DNA of 64,000 nt from positions 1,279,677-1,343,676 of the forward strand of contig WTXD01000002.1 of NCBI GenBank assembly GCA_022496205.1, in the 5' to 3' direction. A program made the position numbers and the translations under genes. Origin of the DNA: Gloeopeniophorella convolvens (taxonomy: Eukaryota; Basidiomycota; Agaricomycetes; Russulales). Positions 1 to 9,539 of the stretch are shown piece after piece; the stretch's first letter is position 1; each line of letters begins with the position of its first letter. The notes beneath the pieces are model-generated. The model was not told where the DNA came from. It searched no databases and was given only the letters and a program-made list of their open reading frames with translations.

Positions 1-376
1 CAGGCCCGCCGCGCACGAGCACGACAACCCCATGCGTCCGCTCCCGCGGCCCGTGCCCGTGCCCGGCGACGAGGCACGCTACGCGCGACTTTCCGGCGCG
101 CGCTTCCTCGGCGCGTCGGCGTTACTCAGCGAGCCGCTCGTGCTCGCGCATGCAGAGGGCGCCGGTGATGACGACCGCGCGGAGGCGTTCTGGGAGTTCG
201 AGTTCGAGTATGTGCCGGTGCAAACGGGGTTCGTGCGCGTTGGCGGGCTGCGGGTGGTGCTGCTCGAGGATCAGCTCGAGGGCGTGGGTGCTACGGAGGA
301 GTTTGGCGAGCAACACGCGGGCGTGCGGACGCTCAGGGAGTGGGATGTGATTGGGGAGATCTGGGTCAAGTCGTGA
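1..376 (+). CDS. 3' end of a probable TRAPP II subunit (Trs65-like), 5' partial
   Basis: An open frame enters from the left edge and stops with TGA at 374-376, so only about the last 124 residues are present and the start lies outside the window. The visible part has an acidic beta-rich tail with the segments FEYVPVQTGFVRVGGLRVVL and, at the very end, LREWDVIGEIWVKS. This resembles the last immunoglobulin-like domain of fungal Trs65, a subunit of the TRAPP II tethering complex that acts in Golgi traffic. The assignment rests on recall of the tail pattern only; another beta-sandwich trafficking protein is possible. Coding is likely because the frame stays open to the edge and has strong GC-rich third positions. 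It converges on VMA13, whose stop is 154 bases away. Confidence 0.45.
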   Translation, partial: RPAAHEHDNPMRPLPRPVPVPGDEARYARLSGARFLGASALLSEPLVLAHAEGAGDDDRAEAFWEFEFEYVPVQTGFVRVGGLRVVLLEDQLEGVGATEEFGEQHAGVRTLREWDVIGEIWVKS

Positions 377-529
377 TCTTGTTCGTACTATCTATGCACT
401 GAGTAGACATATGGCGCTCGTGCGGATCGTGATACATGACATGATGGGCATTAATGCATTCGTACGGCGCGGGGTTATTACAGTGTTCGCTTCGGTGTCT
501 ACGCTAGTGCATGCCGGGGCCGGCTGCTA

Positions 530-2363
530 TCATATAGATTGCCACGGGTGGCTGACGAGTCGCTGCACGGACAGGAGGGCCTGGTACCGCACGTCCTGAT
601 TGCCGTGCGACATGAGCTCCATGACGCGGGTCTTGGCACCAAGGTCTGTGACAACCCTGTATTGTGCGGAGGTTAGCTAGGTCGGACGCGTGCGCCGCGG
701 TACACTTACTTTTTGCCGCGCTCGTAGTACTTCACGTATTGCCCAAGATCGTGTGCTGCAACTGCGAGCACGCCAGGGTCGGGCGATGTCCCCAGCAGCT
801 CGATGAGCCGCCTTGAGGTGATGCATGAGGCGCGGTTGTTGGACAAGACGGTTGCAGGACGCACTTCAGATAAGAGTAGTCCTTTTCATTCAATCTGGTC
901 ACGTTCTCCTTCCAGAACAAGTCCGAGTCGTGAACCGGTGTCCACGACAGGTGACCCGACGTTAGCTCAGAGGTATACTCGTCCCATGTCCTGAGTATAC
1001 ACGCTCACACGCTCAGGCATCCGTCTCGGAAAGTAGGATCTGGGACATACGTTAGGCTCTCGAACCTGGCATTTAGCTCATCTCGGAGGAATTGCACGTC
1101 TTCCAGGATATCTTCGTCTGACCATTTGCGCGTCGCGAGGTTCTTGACGAAGGGAAGGAGTTGGGCAACCAGCATGGCGGGTAGGTTAGCTGCAGGTGCC
1201 TTGGTGACAAGGTTCTGGGGGCTACTTCAGAGTGATGTTGGCGAGAACGAGTCTGGGGCGCTTACACGGAACGTGGCAATGTTGACGCGCACGACCTTCT
1301 CTTTAGCAGCAGCCTGGGCAACACTGATGAAGAGAGGTATGACATCGTATCGCCTGCAATGCTTCAGAACGGCGCCTGCGGATCCATGGGCGAACATACT
1401 TGTTGATATGCTCTGCAATCTCCGTTTCGAACGTCAATAACCAGAAACAAAATCCAACTTGGTAGTTCATTTGAGGACCGTGATTCAGCTTGAGAACTTC
1501 CACTAATCTGCAGGAAATCAGATCGTCCTCAATTACAACAGGCCGTGACGCGCCGCACCCGTTGGTTATGCCGGGAACTGCCCATACAGCTTTCCGTACT
1601 TCATGGCGCGGTAAGATAGCTTCTAGGCACTGCACTGCTACGTCCCGCTTGTTTGTGGATGAGCCTTGTACGCATGTAGACAAGAAGTTTAATAGCGGCT
1701 GCATGTGCCATTGCTGAAGAGGCTCTGATTCCGAGCTTGAGAATCCTAACGTCAATGCCTGTGGAAAGGGCCGGGACAATGCGCACCTTAGCAGGACAGT
1801 CAATATTTGTGACGCCTTAAGTTGTACGAAATCATCCTGAGTTTCGAGGATGCTGAGAAGCAGATTCAATTGCGCGGCCCTGCGTCACGATGGAAGTCCG
1901 TACCGCAGCAAGGGGCCGTATGGTAATTCAGAGTCGGTCTCAGACGCACGTGTGAATAGCGGGATGCGCTCCTCGTGGTCTAGGCGAACGTCACGGATAG
2001 GATTGAGGCACCAGCAAAGCAATGCGCACCGGCGAGAGTATCAGCAATGAGGATAAGTATGCACTGCAGGGTATCCACCCGCTGGAGCTTTTTGAGCAGT
2101 CCGAGATAAAGCAAAGCGTATGTCGGCGCATCGGAAGCCAGGAGGGCCTCCGTCTTCGCTCTCTGCTGTCTATCCACCTTCTTGATGAGGGCGAGCTCCT
2201 CTAAAGTAACATGTCCCGCCCGTTGGTACCCCTACTTGAGATCTGCTCCAGCGCGGCGGATCGGGAGACGGGAACCACGACGCACCTCCCAAGGCACCTG
2301 CTTGACACGTATCTTTGCTGTGCTCTCGTCGAGATATGCATTGGAAACGAGGTTGAGCGCCAT
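530..2363 (-). CDS. VMA13: V-type proton ATPase subunit H
   Basis: Subunit H of the peripheral V1 sector of the vacuolar proton pump; it activates ATP hydrolysis on the assembled V1Vo enzyme and silences free V1. The start at 2363 gives MALNLVSNAYLDE, the usual fungal N-terminus. After an intron the chain continues through AKTEALLASDAPTYALLYLG and KKLQRVDTLQCILILIAD (HEAT-like repeats), QMNYQVGFCFWLLTFE in the middle, FWKENVTRLNEKDYSYLK in the C-terminal half, and ends RYQALLSVQRLVSHPWQSI with TGA at 530-532. Several introns of about 50-70 bases break it, and the protein is about 440 residues, normal for the family. An in-frame ATG lies upstream at 2486, but the residues it would add do not resemble the family. 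It is divergent from the mL46 gene across about 110 bases. Confidence 0.93.
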
Positions 2364-2476
2364 AGTGAGCGCAGCTGCTGAAGGACACTGAACGAGGCGC
2401 GGCAAGTTCCAAGCGCATATACTTATGCGTGGCCCGTTCGGGCCGCATCGCGTCTTTCGCCGCCTCCAGCTCATTG
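2364..2476. promoter_or_regulatory. Compact divergent promoter between VMA13 and the mL46 gene
   Basis: Only 113 bases separate the chosen VMA13 start (2363, minus) from the chosen mL46 start (2477, plus), so both promoters must overlap here. No clear TATA box is visible. The spacing depends on both start choices being right. Confidence 0.4.
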
Positions 2477-3509
2477 ATGTCCACACCCTCCGTTCTCAGA
2501 ACATGCTGGCGAAACTGTCATAGTAAGAACATATGGTACACGGCGGACTTCGTACGCGCTGACAGACTTCCAGTCAGACCCTGTCTACGCCGGGGTCTCG
2601 CGACAGAGGTTGCACAGCCTGGTGCACCACGTCCCAAGAAACCCGCGCGTCCCGTCCTACACACTGCTGTCATCCTCAACCGGTCCCCCATCCTCACCCG
2701 CACCCCCACGTCGTTCGAAAGCACCTACTATACGTACCAAGCTCGCATCCAGCGCGCGCTGCACAACCCGTTCCCGTACGACTTCTACTTTAAGCCGGGC
2801 TCCCTCCTCGAGTCCAAGTTCAACCTCGAGGAGCGCAAGCGTGACCGCAAGGCATTCGGGCCAGGGTTTGGCGCCGACCACCCACTCGCCCCAGGTGCCG
2901 GCGTGAAGGCGCAGGACCTGAGGAAGTTCGGGCGCGACGAGGACGAAAAGCCCGTGCCGCGTTTGCACCCGAGCGATGTCAGCGGCGATGTGAAAAGTCT
3001 GGACAGGAAGGGCCAGCGGAATCTCTACCTCCTCATTCAGCAGAACGTAGGCGCGGAGACCCTCTGGAAGTTCCCGGAGGCACCAGTTGCTGACAACGAG
3101 CTCCTGCACGAGGTGCGCAACTCGACATCCAACGTTGCTTCTTACTGACGTGTTGTAACTCTCCAGTCGGCTGCACGCGACTTGAAGGAACTGTGCGGCG
3201 AAGCTATGGATACCTGGGTTGTCAGTCGCAACCCCATTGGTCTGTACGAGATACATCCTCCAACGCCGCCGACCGACCCGTCTGCGCCGCCAAAAGTACG
3301 CCCCCTTCTGTCTGCCGTGGAGACATGGCAACTTACCCTCGGCTCTGCACTAGACTTGTGTCTTCTTCTTCAAGGCACACATCATGGCTGGTCAAGTGAA
3401 GCCAAGCAACTCCGTGACCGACTTTGCCTGGCTTACTAAAAACGAGATAGAGAGCAGGGTGCATCCGCAGTACTGGGACGGCGTTAAGGATATGTTGTCC
3501 GAATTTTAG
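2477..3509 (+). CDS. MRPL17: Mitochondrial large-subunit ribosomal protein mL46
   Basis: Protein of the large subunit of the mitochondrial ribosome (mL46, yeast Mrpl17), a member with a Nudix-like fold. An Arg-rich presequence precedes HTAVILNRSPILTRTPTSFE, YYTYQARIQRALHNPFPYDF, the GDVKSLDRKGQRNLYLLIQ segment and KFPEAP. An intron follows near 3130, then ARDLKELCGEAMDTWVVSRN and, after a second intron (donor at 3297), CVFFFKAHIMAGQVKPSN and the end GVKDMLSEF with TAG at 3507-3509. Start 2477 was chosen over 2429 because it sits nearer the presequence; both are in frame. A 51-base stretch, 2523-2573, has good splice ends (GTAAG...TTCCAG) and keeps the frame, so it is probably an additional intron. 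The gene converges on NUC1 with 96 bases between the stops. Confidence 0.9.
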
Positions 3510-3605
3510 ATCGCTACTAATGGATTACTCTGATTTTATATGGCGCATATTGCTTCCAAGCCTGTGGAGCCTGACTGTGCTTCACCAGTGCACAACGAAG
3601 GAGCG

Positions 3606-5079
3606 TCACCGCGGCGAAGAGATGGCGCGCTTCATTTCTGGCTTCTTCTGCGCGTCGTCAAAGTGGCGCACGATGAGCTCACACTTGGTGCTCTTGCAAA
3701 TATGCTTCGACCCCGACTTGATGGCGTCAGAGAAGAGAGTAAGGCCTGCAGCGCGCTCAACCGCGTCGACTAGGGGAAATATGAGAAGTCACGTTGAGAG
3801 AAGGGGCCTGGCCAACGCACCGGGAACAACGAAACTTTCTAAAGGCGCATCGTCTGAGATGCTGGCATTGGGCAGAACGAATGCCCCAGTCGTGATCTCT
3901 GGGACGTCGGGTGTTGAGGGAGACGATGGCCGGGAGGCAAGCACGACTTTTGCGAAATGCGTTGGGACAGCGACGTTCGGTGGGTTGCCGATCACCTCGT
4001 AGCTCTACAGAGTGAGGCGACAGTTTATGAGATGGGCACATCGGGCACCGAAGTAGACGAATACTCACAACCCTCCACTTGCCATCTGACTCTTTGTGGG
4101 GAAGGTACAACGGGACCGTGAACACATAAACGTCGGCGAATGAGTTTGTCAGACGGCGACACCAGTCCTCAAGGTAGGCCCAATCTAAGTTGGCGTGTGT
4201 GTCGGTGGAACAGTTACAGGAAAGGGGGATCAACGGGCTTACAATGGCGGTTGAAACCGACGCCGACTTGCGGCGCGATGTTGGACAGCAAGAAGGTTTC
4301 GTCCATGGAAGACTGCAACGCCAATCCATGAGGCAACGAACGTACAAGCACATCCCAGTCCTACCTGTGAGCGTTTCGCATCGGCAGCGGGCACCCTGCA
4401 GAGCCGAGTCTGTCAGCACACCCAATGCAACATCGACGCAGATACAACGCACATATGCCCGCGATCATAGCCGCTGCGGAAGTAGTCCTGCAGCTTTGCG
4501 CGGAACTGCGCGGGTAGCGACTCGTCCTCCTGGAATGTCGACTTGCCGCGGTCGCCCGTCTCGCCGCCCGCTGGGGTGGGCTCGAGCGCGGAGCGCCCCA
4601 GCGATGCGAGTGTGAGGTGCTCGGCGGTCTGCAGGGTTCAACGTTCAGAAGGCGGGAACTAGCAACAGGAGAGGCGCGTTGACGGACCCAGGCAGGGTGC
4701 CGCAGACGGCGGTCGTACGCAGCGACGTACGCCTGGCGCACAAGCTGGTCCGAAATGGGGCCTACATAGACTAGCATCAGGCATCGTGCAGACGGAAAAG
4801 CCGGACACGCGCACCTGGATTTCCGTACCTCAGCACAGGCCCGATAGCCGTCCCTGCGTTTGCAGCGAGACGTGGGTCTCCCTTGACGCCTACCTCCACG
4901 AGCGGAGGGTTCTTGGCTTTGGAGCTGACAGGTGCTGGCAAAGCGGTTGGCGGGGCTGGCACTACCACGGCTGGGGCAGGGTCTTTCTTCCTGGACGCGC
5001 CTATGACGGCCGCGGCGCCTCCACCCACGACCGCGCCGAGGGCAAAGAAGGTGGCCCGGACGATATTTGAGCTAGGCAT
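3606..5079 (-). CDS. NUC1: Mitochondrial DNA/RNA non-specific endonuclease (endonuclease G family)
   Basis: Sugar-nonspecific beta-beta-alpha-metal nuclease of the mitochondrion, linked to recombination and cell-death DNA degradation in yeast. The start at 5079 gives MPSSNIVRATFFALGAVVGG, a mitochondrial-type hydrophobic N-terminus, followed by a Pro/Ala linker. After an intron come GPISDQLVRQAYVAAYDRR and then KLQDYFRSGYDRGHM. The DRGH active-site motif is complete only after splicing of an intron that falls inside the Met codon, giving DRGHMVPAADAKRSQ. Downstream are WAYLEDWCRRLTNSF, YVFTVPLYLP and VIGNPPNVAVPTHFAKVVLA, all typical of the family. The end is MKRAISSPR with TGA at 3606-3608. 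An upstream in-frame ATG at 5106 is possible. About four introns are present. Confidence 0.92.
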
Positions 5080-5598
5080 TGCTGTGGTTTTCCGAAAGCG
5101 GGACACGGGACGCGTCCGAGATTTGGCGCGCGCGTCGCGTCCTGTCGCGTCTGCTCTCCAGTCCGCGCATCATCAAACCTGCCATCCAGTCGCCCCGATT
5201 CTATTCCAGAGAACACGCACGTGCAAAGACAACGACATTTATGCACATCTCTAACGACACATCAGATCCAAAGCAAGGAGCGGACGAGGCATAACTATCG
5301 GTGTATGTAAGAGGACAATATGTTATATATCAACACTACTAGGAGCGGTCAGGCAGATCATTTCGTCTTGCGCAGCAGGAAAATTAACGACAGCGGAAGA
5401 AAGAAGCCAAATCGCAGATTTATGGGTCACACAAATGATCTGGAAGTGAACAGGAGAAGATATGATGGGACGAGTGAGAGTAGCTGGGACGCCCGGACAT
5501 GCAAGACGTCGCACGGTGTCATGCGCGACAAGATACCATTATCGGATATGCCATAGAAGCTGTGGTCCTCGTCTCGGAGTATCGTCCTGCGCTGCGCT
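5080..5598. other. Gap between NUC1 and the PIN4 3' end
   Basis: About 520 bases between the NUC1 start and the PIN4 stop, both on the minus strand. It must hold the NUC1 promoter and the PIN4 3' untranslated region. Part of it is AT-richer than the genes around it. No convincing gene, RNA or repeat is visible. Confidence 0.5.
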
Positions 5599-7631
5599 TC
5601 ACATCTCGAGCGGCTCGTGGGAGCGGGTGTCTAGGCCGCGGACTGCACTCTCACTAGCGACGGCGCGCTCCCTGCGAGTATTGAATCCAGTGACACCGGG
5701 GCCGCGCGGCTGCCGGACAACACCGCTTGTGGGGCTTTCGAGCCTGTCGAGGCCCCCGGGGCTCACGACGCTCGCAGGCAGAGTGGGCACTGGAGGCACG
5801 GCGTTGCCGAAAGGACTGGCGTTCCCAAAGATGGAGCCGAATCCCCCTGGCGAGCGCCGCGACGGGGAACCAATGGTGGCATAACCTTCGCGGATGTTGC
5901 CGTTCGAGGAGCGTGTGCTGAGTCGAGGAGCCTGTGAGCGCAGCGCCCCCATGTCTGGCATGGATTTCTTGACGCGCAAGGTCTGGGAAAGCCCGCCTGA
6001 CGCAGGAGACGTCGGGGAAAGGTAGGATGAAGGCATGCGCTGCAAGCCCGGATGACGATTTCCTTGTTGCCTCTGATTGCATATGTGTTAGCGCTATCAC
6101 CATTGATGCGTACATCTGCTAACCTTTTCCGGGTCGGTGCGTGTGACAACAGCGTACCGTTCTTCACCTTCGCCCACGGAATAATGATATACACCGAGCT
6201 TCTGAGCCACAAGATGCACTGTTCTTCGCTGCTTCGGAGAGAGTGTCCTAGAGAACGCGAGCTCATCCCTCATGTGATCGTCTTTGAAAAGCAAGATACG
6301 GGAGTAGATCTCCAAAGTAGATGGGTCGTTGAGATCCAGCTCAGCCGAGACCGAAGTGCCTTTAAGGGAAGGGCTTGGCGTGACGGGGAGCGCAGGAGGC
6401 GGAGTTTGGACTCCATATGGCTGGGGGACAGGCATAGGAGGAGGAGCTGATGGAGGAGAGTATTGCTGGGGAGACTGATAGTTGGTCCCAGAATACGTTC
6501 GCTGAGGAGTAAAAGGCGATGTGATGACTGTGCCATAATCTTCGTACGGAGCTTGAACTGGTGTTTGCTGTTGCTGGTGTTGTTGTTGCTCTTTCTCGAG
6601 CTGCATGGAGCGCATGCGGCGGATGGCCTTCTCGCGTTCAATGCGCTCTTTCTCCCCAGCTTGTAACACCTTTTTGTACTCAACGCGCAGCTTGCGACCC
6701 TGTACATCGAAGCCGTTCAGAGCGGCCACGACGGCGTCGGCGTCGGAAGCCTGTCGGAAGTTGGCAAAGGCAAGGCCCCTGAAGGAGCCCGACTGGTCTA
6801 GATGGTAGTTGAAAGCATACGGGGTCGGAATGGACAAGGAAGCCTGAGTAAATGGAGGACATGTGAGACGAGGGAAGGGAGAAAGGGAGGCGATTGAATA
6901 CGTACGATGATGTCCAAGAGAGTCTCACGCTTGACATTAAAAGGGATGTTTTTGATGACAATAGCGGTGGGTATAATCTCGTCGTCGAAGCCTTGGCCGG
7001 CGGCGCCCTGGATGCCTGGAGGAGCATTGATATGAGGAAGGGGCGGCGAACCACCGCCCGAAGAGAGATCAGAATTATTGGGAGGAGAGAGAGAGCGGTT
7101 GTCGGGATATGCAGGGTTGCTATCAAGCCATTGCTGTTGGAGGGGGGGTATACGGGGTTAAGGAGATGGAACGATTGATCAGAAGAGAAAAAAGAGGCGC
7201 ACGGAGGGAAGGCCAGCACGGACGGGCTTGTTCTTGAGGGGCGACTGGCTCATGCTGAGAGGATTGAAAATAGGCTGACCTGCAGGGGCATGAGGAGAAG
7301 TAGCAAAATGGTACTGAGGTCTGGCGTTTCCGGGACCTGTGCCATCGTAGTCGTAAGTGTCGTGCAGACGTTGATGAGATGGCTGAGAAGAGAGCGACAG
7401 CGAGGCGAGATCCGGAGTAGAAGAAGAACTGGTCATGATGGGAGAGTCCGGGGAAGAAGAGAAAGATGAAGGTGGACCTGCGTGTGCTGCGCGAGAGCGA
7501 GAGCCGATCGTGAACTTGGACGAGAAACGGGGACGAGCAGTGGACGAGCCCGCGCTCGCTCCCAACAACTCCATTCGCGGCACAAGCCGATCGACACGAG
7601 GCAGACCGCACACAGTAGCACGCTCCGTCAA
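5599..7631 (-). CDS. PIN4: RNA-binding protein with RRM and R3H domains (Pin4/Cip2 family)
   Basis: Fungal RRM protein related to yeast Pin4/Mdt1 and fission yeast Cip2, which act in G2/M progression, the damage response and mRNA stability. The N-terminus is long, Ser/Pro-rich and probably disordered. After an intron near 7140-7200 comes the RRM, with PTAIVIKNIPFNVKRETLLD, YAFNYHLDQSGSFRGLAFAN (RNP1-like) and GRKLRVEYKKVLQAGEKE. A Gln-rich stretch and a Pro-rich linker follow, then the R3H-like segment KQRRTVHLVAQKLGVYHYSV and a Ser/Pro-rich tail ending SHEPLEM. The start at 7631 is the longest in-frame choice; 7574 (MELLGASAGSS) is equally plausible. The many Ser-Pro and Thr-Pro sites would suit phospho-regulation, but that is inference. 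Confidence 0.88.
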
Positions 7632-8377
7632 AACTTTCTTTCATTCTCTCTACGTTGCGTCCACCAGCCCTAATAGACAGGTCCCATCGCCGCCTTGGGC
7701 GGCGCTACTACCGTCCCTGCGTCAAGCGGTATGCTGATTGTTCCGGAGTGATCCCACGGGCCCCGCACCCTCCCCCCGCCGACACGGGCGACGACGACCC
7801 GGGAGATTCCAAACCCTCGGGCGTCTGCTCCAGCCCTGGGCTTCCCGACCTGCTTGCCGATCCTTCAACAGGCCGTTGCCGCTCTCGCGGCGCTGCGCAG
7901 CGTGCAACGACTGCCGGCGGGTAAAAAATCGGTCGCGGCATGGACGGCATCGTGAACTTGGACCTCCCACGAGGCGGCAATGACCCCTGAATGAGGCGAA
8001 GGGGCGTTGGGGCAGGACGGCGAGGCATGCTTCACGGTTGAGAGATGTTCGGTCTGGTGATCAGTCTTCAGAAAATGCACACTCCCAGATAAAGGGAAGC
8101 CCAAACCTGGATGAAAGAGATGGCTTGATTTTTACAAGGATAGTCAGAAGATGCAACCGGCTCAACCGAATCGCAAGGGCGCAGCCCGGGTGAAGGAGAA
8201 TGGCGGTCTTCGACAGAAAGCCAGCGAGCGAGAGCTACAGGCAGGATCATTGCAGTGACCACAGCAACCGGATGACAAAGCAATGCCCGGCGTTTTACGA
8301 TACAAATTCGCTGATCTACAATACGGGCACCACGTGAACGGGGGTATACGGGTATACTTGCCCTCCTCTATGCGCCA
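7632..8377. other. Gap upstream of PIN4
   Basis: About 750 GC-rich bases between the PIN4 start and the E2 stop, both minus. It includes a C-rich run near 7765-7780. Open frames of 80-106 codons occur on both strands but look like random GC-rich frames, without domain-like composition. Most likely this is the PIN4 promoter and 5' leader plus the E2 3' end. Confidence 0.45.
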
Positions 8378-9277
8378 CTAGGTCGATGCCTCGTCGCTGA
8401 TCGGTCGGTAGTACTTGGCGATCTGTGTTTTAAACACTATATGCGGACATCAGGAACCGTTCGCGGAAACAAGAGTCGAGACGCACGCTCTGGAGAGTCC
8501 CAAAGGTTTGAGGCATCTGTGTTCAACGGAGATGCATTGTTCGGCTCTAAGATTCATTCAGACAAGGGGAAATACCGTATCATGGGGCGCTTCTCACCTC
8601 CAAGAAGTGATTGTAGGGACAACAAGATCGTTTGTACACTGTATACAGCCGACCATTTATCCTGGATTGGGAACAATGTCGACTTTCGTCGTCTAGCTGA
8701 GGACGAGACGGTGCGCACCTGCAGAATGTCGAGGCAGATTGCTCCCGACGCGATATCGACATTAGGGTGGAAACATGGTGATTCGAATTTGATCACAGGC
8801 GGAACGTAGGGGTAGTTGGGCGGGAAGTGGATCGTGATTTTGAACGTCATGCCTCCGTAATACTGCTCAAGGTCAGCGAGGTGAAAGACAAGGTGGATGC
8901 TGACACTGACGGTGCCTACAGGTCCCTCTATTGTGCCCACCCACTCGAAGAGGTTGGCGTCAGACTTGGGGAACGCCGACTAGAGGATCACGAGGCAGTG
9001 AGCGGCGCCCGATGGCGTAGACAAGAGTACGCACGATTCCCGGCGACGAAGACATCTGAAAGAAGGTAAGACTCGCATCGATGAATTCTCTGAGGCCAAG
9101 TGCTCACCATTAAGGTCATCAGTTCATTGCTCAGCCTAAAGAACAGTCAGCGCGAGGCAGGAGAATGTGGTACTGAGATAACCTCTTGGTAACACTGCCA
9201 GCAGCCTCGCCACCCGAGCCTGAGACAGCAGATTTTGGGGCAGTGCGGGCAGCCAGAGAAGTGGTCAGTTGTTCCAT
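8378..9277 (-). CDS. UBC11: Ubiquitin-conjugating enzyme E2, UBE2C/Ubc11 type
   Basis: E2 enzyme of the class that works with the anaphase-promoting complex (UBE2C). The start at 9277 gives [16 protein letters not shown], then GSVTKRLS, matching the UBE2C extension before the core. The core reads [40 protein letters not shown] (catalytic Cys in AICLD; HPN motif present), then [20 protein letters not shown]. Two short introns follow, the first joining [20 protein letters not shown]. The last one, GTGCGT...ATATAG, splices to [19 protein letters not shown] with TAG at 8378-8380. If that last intron is retained, a different 14-17 residue tail ends at a TAG overlapping the acceptor. The protein is about 190 residues. 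It is divergent from EDE1. Confidence 0.9.
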
Positions 9278-9539
9278 TGGGTTGAGAGCGTGTTGAGTGC
9301 AGGATGAAAGCGTGTAGCGTGTGGTCTGAACCAAAGTTGAAATCAAAACGCGCCGCGGGACACGTGACTCGCGTGTGGCCGTGGTCATGTGGCCCGGAGA
9401 TGGGGCCGAGAGTCGGGAAATGCCGGCCGGGGTGGCCGGAGAAGCTGCGGTGGGCGGTGACTAAGACGCGGAACAGGTCGCCAGAACACCCGAAGCCATC
9501 TCGCCCGCCCAAGTACTCTCCTCCCCCTTCCTCTCAGCC
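9278..9539. promoter_or_regulatory. Shared promoter between the E2 gene and EDE1, with a CACGTG box
   Basis: These 262 bases lie between two divergent start codons. A palindromic CACGTG E-box is at 9361-9366, the usual site for bHLH factors such as Cbf1 or Pho4 types. A pyrimidine-rich run just before the EDE1 ATG (9509-9539) looks like a fungal transcription start region. No TATA box stands out. Confidence 0.5.

Noticed and set aside
7722..8104. GC-rich open frames of 79-106 codons between PIN4 and the E2 gene.
   Set aside because: They overlap on both strands, have no domain-like segments and are expected by chance in GC-rich DNA.
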